From the NCBI RefSeq assembly GCF_001641695.1, contig NZ_LSEF01000033.1, positions 118,456-182,455 on the forward strand: a stretch of DNA of 64,000 bases. The letters run 5' to 3'. The translations under genes and the position numbers were made by a program. Shown here piece by piece: positions 25,135-35,598 of this stretch (position 1 is its first letter; each line of letters begins with the position of its first letter). The notes under the pieces are model-generated. The model worked only from the letters and a program-made list of their open reading frames with translations, was not told the DNA's origin and made no database searches. This DNA is from Bradyrhizobium neotropicale. GTDB taxonomy: Bacteria > Pseudomonadota > Alphaproteobacteria > Rhizobiales > Xanthobacteraceae.

Positions 25135-27150
25135 ATGCCGATTGCCGATGTGAAGTCCTATCTCGCGGCCGCCGCGGGGCTGTTCCGCGTGCGGGCCGAC
25201 AACCCCGATCTGACGCGCGCCCAATTCGACGCCTTCTCCAAGCAGATCCCGCTGCTCTACTTCATCCTGATCAGCAACACGATCGCCGTGGCCTATACCT
25301 ATGTGCCGCTGGCGCCGGCCTGGCTGACGATGATCGTGCCGGGCGTGCTGTCCGTGCTGGCGGGCTTGCGGACCTTCTGGTGGCTGCGCCAGCGTCATCT
25401 GGTGCGTAGCGATGCCGACATCCTGCGCAACTTGCGCGCCACCAACTGGCTGACCCTGCCGATCGCCGCGGGCTTCACCGCATGGTCGTTCGCGCTCTAC
25501 CCTTACGGCGATCCGTTCGCCAAGAGCCAGGTCGCCTTCTACATGGCGGTGACCGTGATCGGCTGCATCTTCTCACTGATGCATCTGCGCTCGGCGGCGC
25601 TGATCGTGACGCTGGTCGTCGACGTGCCCTATGTACTGTTCTTCTTCGCCACGGGGGAGCCGACGCTGAAGGCGATCGCGGTCAACAATTTGCTGGTCTC
25701 GGGCGCGATGGTGACGGTCCTGTTCATCTACTATCGCGACTTCGCCGACCTCGTCGCCAGCCGCAAATCGCTGTTGGCGCAGCAGGCGGCGACGCAAGCG
25801 CTTTCGGACGAGAATTTCCGTCTCGCCAATCTCGATTCCCTGACCGAACTGCCGAACCGGCGCCGCTTCTTCGCCGAGCTCGCAACCGCTTTCGGCGATG
25901 CCGAGCGCAGGAACATTCGCCTCGCGGTCGGGATCATCGACCTCGACGGCTTCAAGCCGATCAACGACAATTACGGCCACACCGTCGGCGACCGCGTCCT
26001 GATCGAGGCCGGACGCCGCATCCGCGAAGTCTGCGAAGGCTTTGGTCCACACCGCGTCGAGTTCGCGCGGCTCGGCGGCGACGAGTTCGGTCTCGTGGTG
26101 TGCGGCGATCCCGACGATGAGGATCTGGCGCGGCTCGGTGAACGCATCGGCGATCACGTCAAGCTGCCCTATCAGCTCGATACCGCGCATACCGGGTTGT
26201 CCTGCTCGATCGGATTTGCGCAGTTCCCGCGCTCGGCGACATCAGCCGAAGCGCTCTACGAATGCGCCGACTACGCGCTCTATCACGCCAAGCGCCATGC
26301 ACGCGGCCGCACCGTGATCTTCTCGAGCGAGCTCGAGGCCGAGATCCGCAGCCGCGGCGTCATCGAGAACCTCCTGCGCGCCTCCGATTTCGGCGCCGAG
26401 ATGAATCTGGTGTTCCAGCCAATCGTGGATGCCATGAGCGAGCGCACCGCGGGCTTCGAGGTGCTGGCGCGCTGGCACAGCCCCCGCCTCGGCCTGGTCT
26501 CGCCGGCCGACTTCATTCCGGCCGCCGAGCGCATCGGCCTGATCCGCCCGCTAACGCAGGCGCTGCTGGTGCGCGCACTCGCAACCGCGAAGACCTGGTC
26601 CGACGACATCCGCCTGTCATTCAACCTCTCCGCCCACGACATCTGTTCACCCGACGGCATTCTGCCGCTGATCTCCATCATCGAGAAAAGCGGCGTGCCG
26701 CCGCGCCGGATCGACTTCGAGATCACCGAAACCGCCGTCACCTTCGATTTCGTGCGCGCCCAGCAGTCGATCGCCGCGCTGAAGGCGATGGGCTGCGGCA
26801 TTTCGCTGGATGATTTCGGCACCGGCTATTCGTCGCTCAGCCACGTGCACCGCCTGCCGCTGGACAAGATCAAGGTCGACCGCAGCTTCGTCGCCGACGT
26901 CAACGACAATCCGATCAGCCACAAGATCATCAAGTCGCTGACGGGCCTGTGCGACGACATGGAGATCGCCTGCGTCGTCGAGGGCGTCGAGACCCGCGCG
27001 CAGCTCGACAGCCTGCGCCGCCTCGGCTGCGACTTCATCCAGGGCTACTACTTCGCAAAGCCCATGCCGGCCGATGCGATCGCCGACTATCTCGCGGCGG
27101 AAGATCAGCGTCTCGATGACGCCAAGCGCGCTGCCAGGGGCGCGGCCTAA
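25135..27150 (+). CDS. Membrane GGDEF-EAL cyclic-di-GMP protein
   Basis: 671 residues from the ATG at 25135; the frame's first Met at 25084 would add a poorly hydrophobic leader. About six membrane helices occupy residues 35-225 and form a sensor-like domain without a named signature. A GGDEF domain follows (DSLTELPNRRRFF, then RLGGDEFGLVV, intact) and then an EAL domain. EAL catalytic residues are visible: FEVLARW (EVL instead of EAL), NLSAHD, EITETAV, SLDDFGTGYSSLSH, KIKVDRSF and EGVET. Both synthesis and breakdown of cyclic-di-GMP are therefore possible. It stands alone; the signal sensed is unknown. Confidence 0.9.
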   Translation: MPIADVKSYLAAAAGLFRVRADNPDLTRAQFDAFSKQIPLLYFILISNTIAVAYTYVPLAPAWLTMIVPGVLSVLAGLRTFWWLRQRHLVRSDADILRNLRATNWLTLPIAAGFTAWSFALYPYGDPFAKSQVAFYMAVTVIGCIFSLMHLRSAALIVTLVVDVPYVLFFFATGEPTLKAIAVNNLLVSGAMVTVLFIYYRDFADLVASRKSLLAQQAATQALSDENFRLANLDSLTELPNRRRFFAELATAFGDAERRNIRLAVGIIDLDGFKPINDNYGHTVGDRVLIEAGRRIREVCEGFGPHRVEFARLGGDEFGLVVCGDPDDEDLARLGERIGDHVKLPYQLDTAHTGLSCSIGFAQFPRSATSAEALYECADYALYHAKRHARGRTVIFSSELEAEIRSRGVIENLLRASDFGAEMNLVFQPIVDAMSERTAGFEVLARWHSPRLGLVSPADFIPAAERIGLIRPLTQALLVRALATAKTWSDDIRLSFNLSAHDICSPDGILPLISIIEKSGVPPRRIDFEITETAVTFDFVRAQQSIAALKAMGCGISLDDFGTGYSSLSHVHRLPLDKIKVDRSFVADVNDNPISHKIIKSLTGLCDDMEIACVVEGVETRAQLDSLRRLGCDFIQGYYFAKPMPADAIADYLAAEDQRLDDAKRAARGAA

Positions 27151-27156
27151 GGCCGC

Positions 27157-27868
<712 letters not shown>

Positions 27869-27876
<8 letters not shown>

Positions 27877-28621
27877 AGCCCTCACTCTGTCCGAGATAGA
27901 CCCGGCGGACCTCCGGATTGCCCCTGATCTCGTCGGGCGCGCCGTCGGCAAGCAGGCGGCCGTGGTGCAGCACCACCACGCGCTTACTGAGCCCCAGCAC
28001 CATCTTCATCTTGTGCTCGACGAGGAGCACGGTGCGCTTGTCGGCAAGCCGCTCCAGGAGCGCCACCATGTCCTTGGTCTCCTCCGGCCCCATGCCGGCA
28101 GTGGGCTCATCGAGGAGGAGCAGCTCGGGCTCGGAGACCAGCGCGATCGCGATTTCCAATGCACGCTGCTGGCCGTGCGAGAGGAACTTCGCAAGCTCGC
28201 CGCGCTTGCCGAGCAAGCCGACCGCGTCGAGCGCCGTGTCGGCGCGCGCGTTCAACTCGGCAAGGCGCGTACGGTTGCGCCAGATGTCGTAGCTCACGGT
28301 CAGCGCCTGCGCCGCAACGCGCACATTCTCGTGCACGGTGAGGTCCGGAAAGATGTTCGTGATCTGGTAGGAGCGCGAGATGCCCTGATGCACGAAGCGG
28401 TGCTGCGGCAGCCCGTTCAGCTCGCGTCCCCTGAAATGCAGCTTGCCGGACGACGGCGTCAGCGCGCCCGAGAGGATGTTGAAGAAGGTGCTCTTGCCGG
28501 CGCCGTTGGACCCGATGATCGAGGTGAGCTGGCCGGCCGCAAAGGACACGGTGATGTCCTCGAGCGCGACGAACCCGCCAAAGCGCTTGCCAATGCCCTC
28601 GGCGCGAAGCAGCTCGCTCAT
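27869..28621 (-). CDS. livG: Branched-chain-type ABC transporter ATPase, LivG-like
   Basis: 250 residues. Walker A GSNGAGKST, the LivG-typical ISRSYQITNIFPDLTVHENV, signature LSHGQQRALEIAIAL (LSHGQ replaces LSGGQ, common in LivG) and Walker B LLLLDEPTAGMGPEE. The start at 28621 overlaps the end of livM by four bases (ATGA). It is the second ATPase of the Liv-type importer. Regulation is presumably with the whole operon from the promoter near 35.6 kb. Confidence 0.93.
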
Positions 28622-29616
28622 TGCCGTGCCTTTCGGATCGGCAAGCCTTCCAGCAGCGTGCCCCAGATACCCTTGGGCAGGAACAGCACGAACAGGACGA
28701 AGATTGCACCAACGAATATCTGCCAGTGCGGCGTCCAGAGCGAAATGACATCCTCCAGGATCAGGAAGGTTGCCGCGCCGACGAAAGGCCCGAAGAAGCT
28801 GCGCGCGCCGCCAAGTAGCACCATCATCACGATCATGCCGGAGGTCTGATAGTGCAGGATGTCCAGCGGCACGATCGACAGATGCAGCGCCAGCATGCAG
28901 CCGCCGAGCGAGGAGATCGCGCCTGACAGCATGAACACGATCAGCTTGCAGCGCTCGACATTGTAGCCGCAGGCTCGCGCCCGCTGCTCGTTCTCGCGGA
29001 TCGCCTCGATGACGGCGCCGAAGGGTGAATTCAGGATGCGTGACTGGAACCACATCGCCAGCGCCGCGAAGGCCATCAGCACGTAGTACTTGTTGACGGG
29101 ATCGAGGAAATTGACGGAGAGGCCGAACAGGCTGATGCGGTCGACGGTGAAGCCGCGCAGGCCATTCTCGCCGCCCGTGAAGGAGGCGGCCTGCAGCGCG
29201 ACGTAGTAGACGAGCTGGGCGAGCGCGAGCGTCACCATCGAGAAATAGATGCCGCGGGTGCGCGTCGAGACCACGCCAATCACCGCCGCAAGGCACGTGC
29301 TGAGGAGGACCGCAATCGTGACCGCGGCGAACCAGGGCACGCCATAGCGGCCGATCGCGATGCCGGTGAAATAGGCGCCGGCGCCGAAGAACGCGGCCTG
29401 ACCGAACGACAGGAGGCCGGTGTAACCGAACAGGAGATTGTAGCCCATCACCACGACGCCGTAGATCAGAACGTTGACCGCCAATGCCTTGGACGGCAGC
29501 AGCCACGGCAACACGGCAAGGACCGCGATGGAGAGCAGCACGCGCTGGTCAAGGAGCCAGGCCAGCCCGCCGGGCGCAGATTTGGCCATCGCCTCGCCGC
29601 TCGATGGTGACGTCAC
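28618..29616 (-). CDS. livM: Branched-chain-type ABC transporter permease, LivM-like
   Basis: 332 residues with about ten membrane helices. The GTG at 29616 is preferred as start: GGGGAGGA lies six bases upstream and it overlaps the livH stop by four bases (GTGA). An ATG at 29589 is a weaker alternative. LivM features include GLLSFGQAAFFGAGAY, STRTRGIYFSMVTLALAQ and the C-terminal LPKGIWGTL. It forms the transport channel with LivH in the inner membrane. Confidence 0.92.
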   Translation of the reverse strand: MTSPSSGEAMAKSAPGGLAWLLDQRVLLSIAVLAVLPWLLPSKALAVNVLIYGVVVMGYNLLFGYTGLLSFGQAAFFGAGAYFTGIAIGRYGVPWFAAVTIAVLLSTCLAAVIGVVSTRTRGIYFSMVTLALAQLVYYVALQAASFTGGENGLRGFTVDRISLFGLSVNFLDPVNKYYVLMAFAALAMWFQSRILNSPFGAVIEAIRENEQRARACGYNVERCKLIVFMLSGAISSLGGCMLALHLSIVPLDILHYQTSGMIVMMVLLGGARSFFGPFVGAATFLILEDVISLWTPHWQIFVGAIFVLFVLFLPKGIWGTLLEGLPIRKARQ

Positions 29617-30488
29617 GCGGTCCTCCCCTTCACGCCAAACAGGCCCTGCGGGCGGATCAGCAGCACCACCGCCATCAGCGCGAACATGACGATGGTCGCC
29701 ATCTCCGGCGCAAACAGCGCCACCAGGCTGATGGAAATGCCGACCATGAGGCCGGCCACGACCGCGCCGACGATCGAACCCAGGCCGCCGATCACGGTCA
29801 CGACGAAGGCTTCCGCGAGCACGAGCGAGCCCATCTCCGGATTGACGCTGCGCATGGGACCAGCGAGCACGCCGCCGAGGGCCGCGAGCGCGACGCCGAG
29901 GCCGAAGATCGCGAGCCAGACACGGCCGATATCGACGCCGAGCACCTGCATGATGGTGGGATCGCGGGCGCCGGCACGCACGATCAGGCCGACACGGGTC
30001 TTCTCCAGCATCAGCCAGAGCACTAGCAGGACGACCGCCACGAGCGCGATGACGAAGAGGCGGTAGCGTGGGAAGAATCCGATGCCGAGGTCGAGCACGC
30101 CGATGAGCTGCGGCGGGGTCGGAAACGGGATGCCGTCGCTGCCGAACACGATGCGTACGCCCTCGACCAGGACGTAGCTGAGGCCGAACGTCAGCAGCAG
30201 CGGATCGTCGATCGAGCGTCCATAGAGCCGGCGGATCAGAACGAACTCGATCAGCATGCCGAACGCGCCGATCAGGATCGGGGCCAGCAGGAGCCCCCAC
30301 CAGAAGCTGCCGGTGAGCGATGCCAGATACAGCCCCGCATAGGCGCCGATCATGAACAGCGCGCCGTGGGCGAAATTCACCACCCCGAGCATGCCGAACA
30401 CGATCGTCAGGCCAAGCGCAGTGATCACCAGGACCGCCCCAAGGGCGATCCCGGAGAGAAGCTGCATGATGATCAGCGACAGGTCCAT
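29613..30488 (-). CDS. livH: Branched-chain-type ABC transporter permease, LivH-like
   Basis: 291 residues, eight or so membrane helices, starting MDLSLIIMQLLSG at 30488 just after the binding-protein gene (11 bp). LivH features are GLTIVFGMLGVVNFAHGAL, GLSYVLVEGVRIVFG and the C-terminal LLIRPQGLFG. The longer frame upstream lies within the binding-protein gene and is a shadow. It pairs with LivM. Confidence 0.93.
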   Translation of the reverse strand: MDLSLIIMQLLSGIALGAVLVITALGLTIVFGMLGVVNFAHGALFMIGAYAGLYLASLTGSFWWGLLLAPILIGAFGMLIEFVLIRRLYGRSIDDPLLLTFGLSYVLVEGVRIVFGSDGIPFPTPPQLIGVLDLGIGFFPRYRLFVIALVAVVLLVLWLMLEKTRVGLIVRAGARDPTIMQVLGVDIGRVWLAIFGLGVALAALGGVLAGPMRSVNPEMGSLVLAEAFVVTVIGGLGSIVGAVVAGLMVGISISLVALFAPEMATIVMFALMAVVLLIRPQGLFGVKGRTA

Positions 30489-30499
30489 CGGCGGAGGCT

Positions 30500-31750
30500 T
30501 TAAGTGGCGTGTCCGAGCTCGCTGCAGCTGCGCAACATGTCGTCCGATCCCACGTCGTTGGCAACGACCGCGAACAGGTCGTTGTCGTTGGCCATCGCGG
30601 ACTTCTTCTTGGACTCCAGCACCAGGACCGACTGCACCGACTGGTGGTCGCATTTGCGGTAGTGCTGCGGACCCTTGGTCAGGTCGTATTGCAGCTTCTC
30701 CAGGGCATCGACGACCTTGTCGGTGTCGGTACCGCCGGCGGCCTGCATGGCAAGCAGCAGCGAGGCCACGCCGGAATAGCCGTAGGCGCCGTAATCGGTC
30801 GGGATCGCGCCGCCGTTGGCGCTGCGGAACGCCGCGTTGAAATCGGCAGCCGACTTGCTCTGCGTCTCCAGGCCCCAATAGTAATTGGCGCCGCCGACGA
30901 CGCCCTCGAACACGTCGGGGCCGACCGCGAGCCGCTGGTTGTGCAGGATCACGGGCACGACGATCTTCATCTGCTGCTTGACGCCGAAATCCACCGCCTG
31001 CTTGATCGCGTTGGCCTGATCGCGGCCGAAGTTGGAGATGCAGAGCACGTCCGGCCGCATCGACATCAGGCGCGGCATGAAGGTGGAGTAATCGGCCGCA
31101 CCGAACGGATGCAGGATCTCGCCGACATTGTCGGCACCGATCGCCGCCTGGGCGCGCTTGAAGCCGCGCAGCATTTCGTGGCCGTAGGCGTAGTCTGCGA
31201 CGAGATGGGCGACCTTCATGCCCTTCTTCAGGGTCCGCCGCGCCACCGCCGCGGTCGTCATGTGCGGATTGAGCGCCTCGTGGAAAGTGTATTTGCTGAA
31301 ATCCTTGGCCTCGTTGATGGTGTCGGACTGGCTGATCGAAACATAGATCACGCCGCGGGCGCGGGTGACCTCGTTGACGGCGAGCTGCACGGCGCTGGAG
31401 AGCGCGCCGACGACGGCATGAACCTTGTCCTTCTCGATCAGCTCCAGCGTGCGGGTCGCGGCCTCCCCGGCGTTGAGCTTGTCATCGCGCACCAAGAGCT
31501 CGACCTTGCGGCCGCCGATGCCGCCCTTGTCGTTGGCGAGCTTGACCGCGAGCTCGGCGCATTTGACCTGATCGCGCGCTTCGGCCGCGAAGGGGCCGGT
31601 CAGTGGCGTGGGGAAGCCGATGCGGATCGTCTCTTCCGCGGCGCGGCCAAGCCGGGGCATGGCGAGCATCGCGGCGCTTGCCGACAGGCCCGCCAGCGCG
31701 GCGCGGCGGGAGATTTTTGGACGAAACAGGTTCGAACCGGATTTGCGCAT
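30500..31750 (-). CDS. livK: Periplasmic binding protein of the Liv-type importer
   Basis: 416 residues from MRKSGSNLFR at 31750, with GGAGGAAA upstream; the Met at 31762 has none. A twin-arginine signal (KISRRAALAGLSASAAMLA) suggests export folded. The mature domain is a Peripla_BP_6 protein: TIRIGFPTPLTGPFAAEARD, KVELLVRDDKLNAGEAA, VHAVVGALSSAVQLAVNEV and a C-terminal GPQHYRKCDHQSVQSVLVL segment seen in aromatic-compound binding members. It lies between coxL-like and livH, so substrate uptake and hydroxylation are co-expressed. The substrate is not identifiable from sequence. Confidence 0.9.
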   Translation of the reverse strand: MRKSGSNLFRPKISRRAALAGLSASAAMLAMPRLGRAAEETIRIGFPTPLTGPFAAEARDQVKCAELAVKLANDKGGIGGRKVELLVRDDKLNAGEAATRTLELIEKDKVHAVVGALSSAVQLAVNEVTRARGVIYVSISQSDTINEAKDFSKYTFHEALNPHMTTAAVARRTLKKGMKVAHLVADYAYGHEMLRGFKRAQAAIGADNVGEILHPFGAADYSTFMPRLMSMRPDVLCISNFGRDQANAIKQAVDFGVKQQMKIVVPVILHNQRLAVGPDVFEGVVGGANYYWGLETQSKSAADFNAAFRSANGGAIPTDYGAYGYSGVASLLLAMQAAGGTDTDKVVDALEKLQYDLTKGPQHYRKCDHQSVQSVLVLESKKKSAMANDNDLFAVVANDVGSDDMLRSCSELGHAT

Positions 31751-31771
31751 GATTTCCTCCAAGAGCTTTTT

Positions 31772-34147
31772 CTAGAACCGCTTCAGGGCTTTCAGGATTT
31801 TAGCGGGCGTGATCGGGATTGTACTGATCGTTGCACCGAACGGGGTGAGCGCGTCGTTGACGGCATTGAGCACGCAGGCGGAGGCCGCTGCGGTGCCGGC
31901 CTCGCCGCACCCCTTGGCGCCAAGCGCGGTGTCGGCAGTCGGCGTCTCGACATGTGCGATGACGATGTCGGGCATCTCCATCGCCATCGGAACCAGATAG
32001 TCCGCAAGCGAGCCGTTGATGAGCTGGCCGGTGTCGCTGTAACGGCATTCCTCGAACAGGGCCGCACCCAGCCCCTGCACGACGCCGCCGCGTAGCTGCT
32101 CATCCACCAGCATCGGATTGATGATGCGGCCACAATCCTCGACGACAAAGTGCTTCAGCAGCTTGATGAAGCCGGTCTCGACATCGACCTCCAGCGAGCA
32201 GCCCTGGATGCCGTTGGTGAAGGCAAAGGGATAGCCTTGGGGAGCGAAGTGATGGCTGACGGTGAGCTGGGCCTGCGTGCCCGGCGGCAGCGTGTCGGAG
32301 CGGAAATAGGCGATGCGCGCGATCTCGGAGATCGGCAGGCGCTGCTGCCGTGTCGCAGCATCAACGACCTCGCCGTCGATAATGTCGAGCGCGGCCGGCT
32401 GCTCCTGGAGGATGAGCGCGGCGATCTCCAGAATGTTGCGCTTGAGCACGCGCGTTGCCTGGAGCGCGGTCTCCCCGCCAATGCCGGCACCGCGGCAGGC
32501 CCAGGTGGCGCCGCCATGCGGCGTGACCTCGGTATCGCCGGTGATGACCTTGACGTGCTCCTGCGCGAGGCCGAGCTGATCGGCAACGATCTGGCTGATG
32601 ATCGCCTCGGTGCCCTGGCCCTGTTCGGTGACCGAGATCAGGCAGCGGACCTCGCCGGTGGGCGTCAGGCTGACGATCGCACCGTCCTGCGACGAGATGC
32701 GTGCGCCGCCGACGCCGTAGAAGGCGGGGCTGGGATTGGTGATTTCAACGAAGGTCGCAATCCCGATGCCGCGATAGACGCCGCGCTTGCGCAAGTCCGC
32801 CTGCTCGGCGCGGAGCGCGTCATAGTCCATCATCGCATGCAAACGCCTCAGACATTCCTGGTGCGACAGCGCCTCGAAACGATAACCGGTCGGCGAGGTC
32901 TGCGGATAGGCATCGTCGGCGATGACGTTCCGTTCGCGGATCGCGAAGGGATCGAGGCCGACCTTGGCCGCGGCCATGTCGACCAGCCGTTCGGTGACGG
33001 CGCAGGCGATGGGATGGCCGACGGCCCGATACTGGCTGGTCTGCACCTTGTTCTGGAAGATCACCTCCAGCGCGGCGCGATAGTTCTTGAAACGATAGGG
33101 CGCGCCGATCAGGCGGATCACCTGGTTGCCTTCGACCACGCTGGTGCGCGGATAGGTCGAGAAGGCGCCGATCGCGGTCAGATCGTGCACGTCCATCGCC
33201 AAAATCTCGCCCTTGGCATCGAGCGCGATGCGGGCGCGGACGCGGTGGTCGCGCGCATGGATGTCGGAGACGAAGGACTCGATGCGGTCGGCGACATATT
33301 TCACGGGGCGGCCGAGCAGGATGGACAGGCCGACCACCGCCATGTCCTCGTGATAGACATGCAGCTTCATTCCGAAGGAGCCGCCGATATCCGTCGCAAT
33401 CACGCGGACGCGAGCCTCGGGGATGCCGTAGTGGCGCGAGTAGAGGTCCTGGAACTGGTACGGCGTCTGCGTGCCGTGATGCACGGTCAACATCTCGCTG
33501 CCAGGATCGTAATCGGCGACGATCGCACGTGGTTCCAGCGTCACCGCGGTGTGACGACCGAAGCTGAATTCTTCTTCCACGACATGGGCCGCGCTCGCGA
33601 AGACGTCATCGACGCCGCCGCTGTCGAGCTGGCTGCGGAAGCAGACATTGTTGGCGCTGCCGGGATTGACGAGCGGCGTTCCGACCTCGCGGGCGCAGTC
33701 GATGTCGACGACGACGAGCAGATCCTCGTACTCGACCTCGATCAGCTCCAGCGCGTCCTCCGCGATCGCCCTGGTTTCGGCCACCACCGCTACAACCGCC
33801 TGCCCGGCCCAGACCACGCGATCGAGCGGCAACGGCAGTTGCGGCGCCGACGTCATGCCCTTGAAATGATCGAGCGTGCCGGTCCAGGGCGTGCAGATCT
33901 TTGCAAGATCGGCTCCTGTGGCCACGAGATGCACGCCCTCGAGCGCGCGCGCCTGCTCGATATCGATGGAGATGATCTTCGCATGTGCGTGCGGGCTGCG
34001 CAGGAACGCGGCGTGCAGCATGCGCGGCAGACGAAGGTCGCTGACATAGCGTCCGCGCCCGGCGAGCAACCGCTTGGCGTTCGGTCGCGGCACCGAGCGG
34101 CCGATATAGGAGTTGGGACGATCGAGCGAAGTCAGCGGCGCGCTCAT
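31772..34147 (-). CDS. Molybdenum hydroxylase large subunit, CoxL-like (form II type)
   Basis: 791 residues, the usual length. It carries the Mo-molybdopterin cytosine dinucleotide cofactor in an alpha-beta-gamma hydroxylase with the two genes upstream. The N terminus has RLLAGRGRYVSDL, the cofactor loop is IGGSFGMKLH and the active-site Glu is in GAKGCGEAGTAAAS. The loop that in true form I CO dehydrogenase is AYxCSFR with a selenated Cys reads QYRAVGHP here, so this is not a form I CO dehydrogenase. Aldehyde, purine, nicotinate-like or other N-heterocycle hydroxylation is more likely. It overlaps the 2Fe-2S subunit gene by four bases. Confidence 0.9.
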   Translation of the reverse strand: MSAPLTSLDRPNSYIGRSVPRPNAKRLLAGRGRYVSDLRLPRMLHAAFLRSPHAHAKIISIDIEQARALEGVHLVATGADLAKICTPWTGTLDHFKGMTSAPQLPLPLDRVVWAGQAVVAVVAETRAIAEDALELIEVEYEDLLVVVDIDCAREVGTPLVNPGSANNVCFRSQLDSGGVDDVFASAAHVVEEEFSFGRHTAVTLEPRAIVADYDPGSEMLTVHHGTQTPYQFQDLYSRHYGIPEARVRVIATDIGGSFGMKLHVYHEDMAVVGLSILLGRPVKYVADRIESFVSDIHARDHRVRARIALDAKGEILAMDVHDLTAIGAFSTYPRTSVVEGNQVIRLIGAPYRFKNYRAALEVIFQNKVQTSQYRAVGHPIACAVTERLVDMAAAKVGLDPFAIRERNVIADDAYPQTSPTGYRFEALSHQECLRRLHAMMDYDALRAEQADLRKRGVYRGIGIATFVEITNPSPAFYGVGGARISSQDGAIVSLTPTGEVRCLISVTEQGQGTEAIISQIVADQLGLAQEHVKVITGDTEVTPHGGATWACRGAGIGGETALQATRVLKRNILEIAALILQEQPAALDIIDGEVVDAATRQQRLPISEIARIAYFRSDTLPPGTQAQLTVSHHFAPQGYPFAFTNGIQGCSLEVDVETGFIKLLKHFVVEDCGRIINPMLVDEQLRGGVVQGLGAALFEECRYSDTGQLINGSLADYLVPMAMEMPDIVIAHVETPTADTALGAKGCGEAGTAAASACVLNAVNDALTPFGATISTIPITPAKILKALKRF

Positions 34148-34695
34148 GTTGCACTTCCACCTTCGCTGCGCACCTCGACGCGTGCCTCGACGCGAGCCTT
34201 GGCGACGGCGTCGATGGCATCGACGATCGCCTCATAGCCGGTGCAGCGGCAGTAATTGCCCGAGAGCGCGTCGCGGATCGCCTCGCGGCTCGGCCGCGTG
34301 ACCTGTGACAGGAGCTCGTGGGCGTTGACCAGCATGCCCGGCGTGCAGAAGCCGCATTGCAATGCGTTGCGGCGATGGAATTCGGCCTGGAGATCGGCGA
34401 TCACACCGCTCTCGGACAGTCCCTCGATGGTGTCGATCCTGGCGCCATCGGCCTGCACCGCGAACATCAGGCAGGAATGCACGGCACGGCCATCGATCTG
34501 CACGAGGCAGGCGCCGCAGGCCCCCATCTCGCAGCCGGCATGCGTACCCGTCAGCTCGAGCACATTGCGCAGGCAATCGACCAGCGTCTCGCGCGGCGCC
34601 ACCTCGCAGGCGACCTTGCGGCCATTGACGACGAAACGGACCCGCATGGTCTCGTCGGCTCCGTCGACCAACATATCGTCGCCGATTCCGCTCAT
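34144..34695 (-). CDS. Molybdenum hydroxylase 2Fe-2S subunit, CoxS-like
   Basis: 183 residues. Two [2Fe-2S] clusters are predicted: a plant-ferredoxin type (GCEMGACGACLVQIDG) and an all-helical one (LQCGFCTPGMLV with GNYCRCTGYEAIV). It transfers electrons from the Mo site of the CoxL-like subunit to FAD on the CoxM-like subunit. Both ends overlap neighbouring genes by four bases, so translation is probably coupled. It is about 20 residues longer at each end than minimal CoxS proteins. Confidence 0.93.
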   Translation of the reverse strand: MSGIGDDMLVDGADETMRVRFVVNGRKVACEVAPRETLVDCLRNVLELTGTHAGCEMGACGACLVQIDGRAVHSCLMFAVQADGARIDTIEGLSESGVIADLQAEFHRRNALQCGFCTPGMLVNAHELLSQVTRPSREAIRDALSGNYCRCTGYEAIVDAIDAVAKARVEARVEVRSEGGSAT

Positions 34696-35552
34696 GCGCC
34701 CTCGCCCAAGCGGCCGAGCAGACGGCCGAGCAGCACGCGGGCGAGATGCAGCCGCATCGCCGGCGGCACCTCATCGCTCTCGGGTGGCGCAAGATCGTCT
34801 TCGAGCGCGGCTTGCGCGGCAGCGATACGCGCCGCGTCGAAGGTGAAGCCGGTCAGGGCAGCCTCCGCGCCCTTGACCCGTGTCGGCGTATTGCCGACCG
34901 AGAAGAACGCGATGCGAATGTCGTCGATGCGATCGCCCGTATGGCTCGCGAGTATGCCGCAGCCGACCAGCGCATAGTCGCCACGCCGGCGCGCCAGCTC
35001 GTCGAAGGCAAAGCGCTGGCCGCTCCTGAACAGCGGAACGTGGACCGCCGTGATCAGCTCGCCCGGCTGCAAGGCGGTCTCGAACAGATCGATGAAGAAG
35101 TCGTCGGCCTTGACGCGCCGGCTGCCGGAGGGGCCGGCGATCTCAATCTCGGCGCCGAGCGCCAGCGTCATCGCGGGAAATTCGGACGCGGGATCGGCGA
35201 GCGCGACGCTCCCGCCGAAGGTGCCGCGGTTGCGGATCGCGGGATGGGCGACGAAGGGCGCCGCAGCCCGCAGCAGCGGCGCGAACTCGGCAATCAGCGG
35301 CTCGCTCAGCATCTCGCAGTGACGGGTGAGCGCGCCGATGCGCAAGGTATCGCCTTCGCGCCTGATCCCACGCAGATCGGCGATGTGGGCGATGTCGATC
35401 AGGAGCCGCGGCGCCTGCAGCCGCAGCGACAGCGCCGGCACGAGGCTCTGGCCGCCTGCGATGAATCGCGCGTCGTCCCCGGCGCGCGCATGAGCGTTCA
35501 GCGCCTGGTCGATCGTATCAGCGCGAAAATAGCTGAAAGCCCTCGGCTTCAC
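34692..35552 (-). CDS. Molybdenum hydroxylase FAD subunit, CoxM-like
   Basis: 286 residues, first gene of the operon. FAD-binding motifs are ARFIAGGQSLVPAL and the RNRGTFGGSVALADPASE segment (usual T-I-G-G-N loop as TFGGS). It accepts electrons from the iron-sulphur subunit and passes them to quinone, NAD or oxygen. The operon order M-S-L followed by livKHMGF ties catalysis to an importer. The promoter region upstream (35553-35701) contains two matching palindromes shared with the divergent TetR gene. Confidence 0.92.
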   Translation of the reverse strand: MKPRAFSYFRADTIDQALNAHARAGDDARFIAGGQSLVPALSLRLQAPRLLIDIAHIADLRGIRREGDTLRIGALTRHCEMLSEPLIAEFAPLLRAAAPFVAHPAIRNRGTFGGSVALADPASEFPAMTLALGAEIEIAGPSGSRRVKADDFFIDLFETALQPGELITAVHVPLFRSGQRFAFDELARRRGDYALVGCGILASHTGDRIDDIRIAFFSVGNTPTRVKGAEAALTGFTFDAARIAAAQAALEDDLAPPESDEVPPAMRLHLARVLLGRLLGRLGEGA

Positions 35553-35598
35553 ACCGTTTCCTCAGATCCATCGGCTCATCAGCCGGGACGCCAGATTT

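Noticed and set aside
32150..34237. 695-codon plus-strand frame opposite the CoxL-like gene
   Set aside because: Antisense shadow; no domain, and the opposite strand encodes a complete molybdenum hydroxylase subunit.
31772..35552. Form I aerobic CO dehydrogenase (CoxMSL)
   Set aside because: The large subunit lacks the AYxCSFR loop; QYRAVGHP is present, so CO oxidation is not supported.
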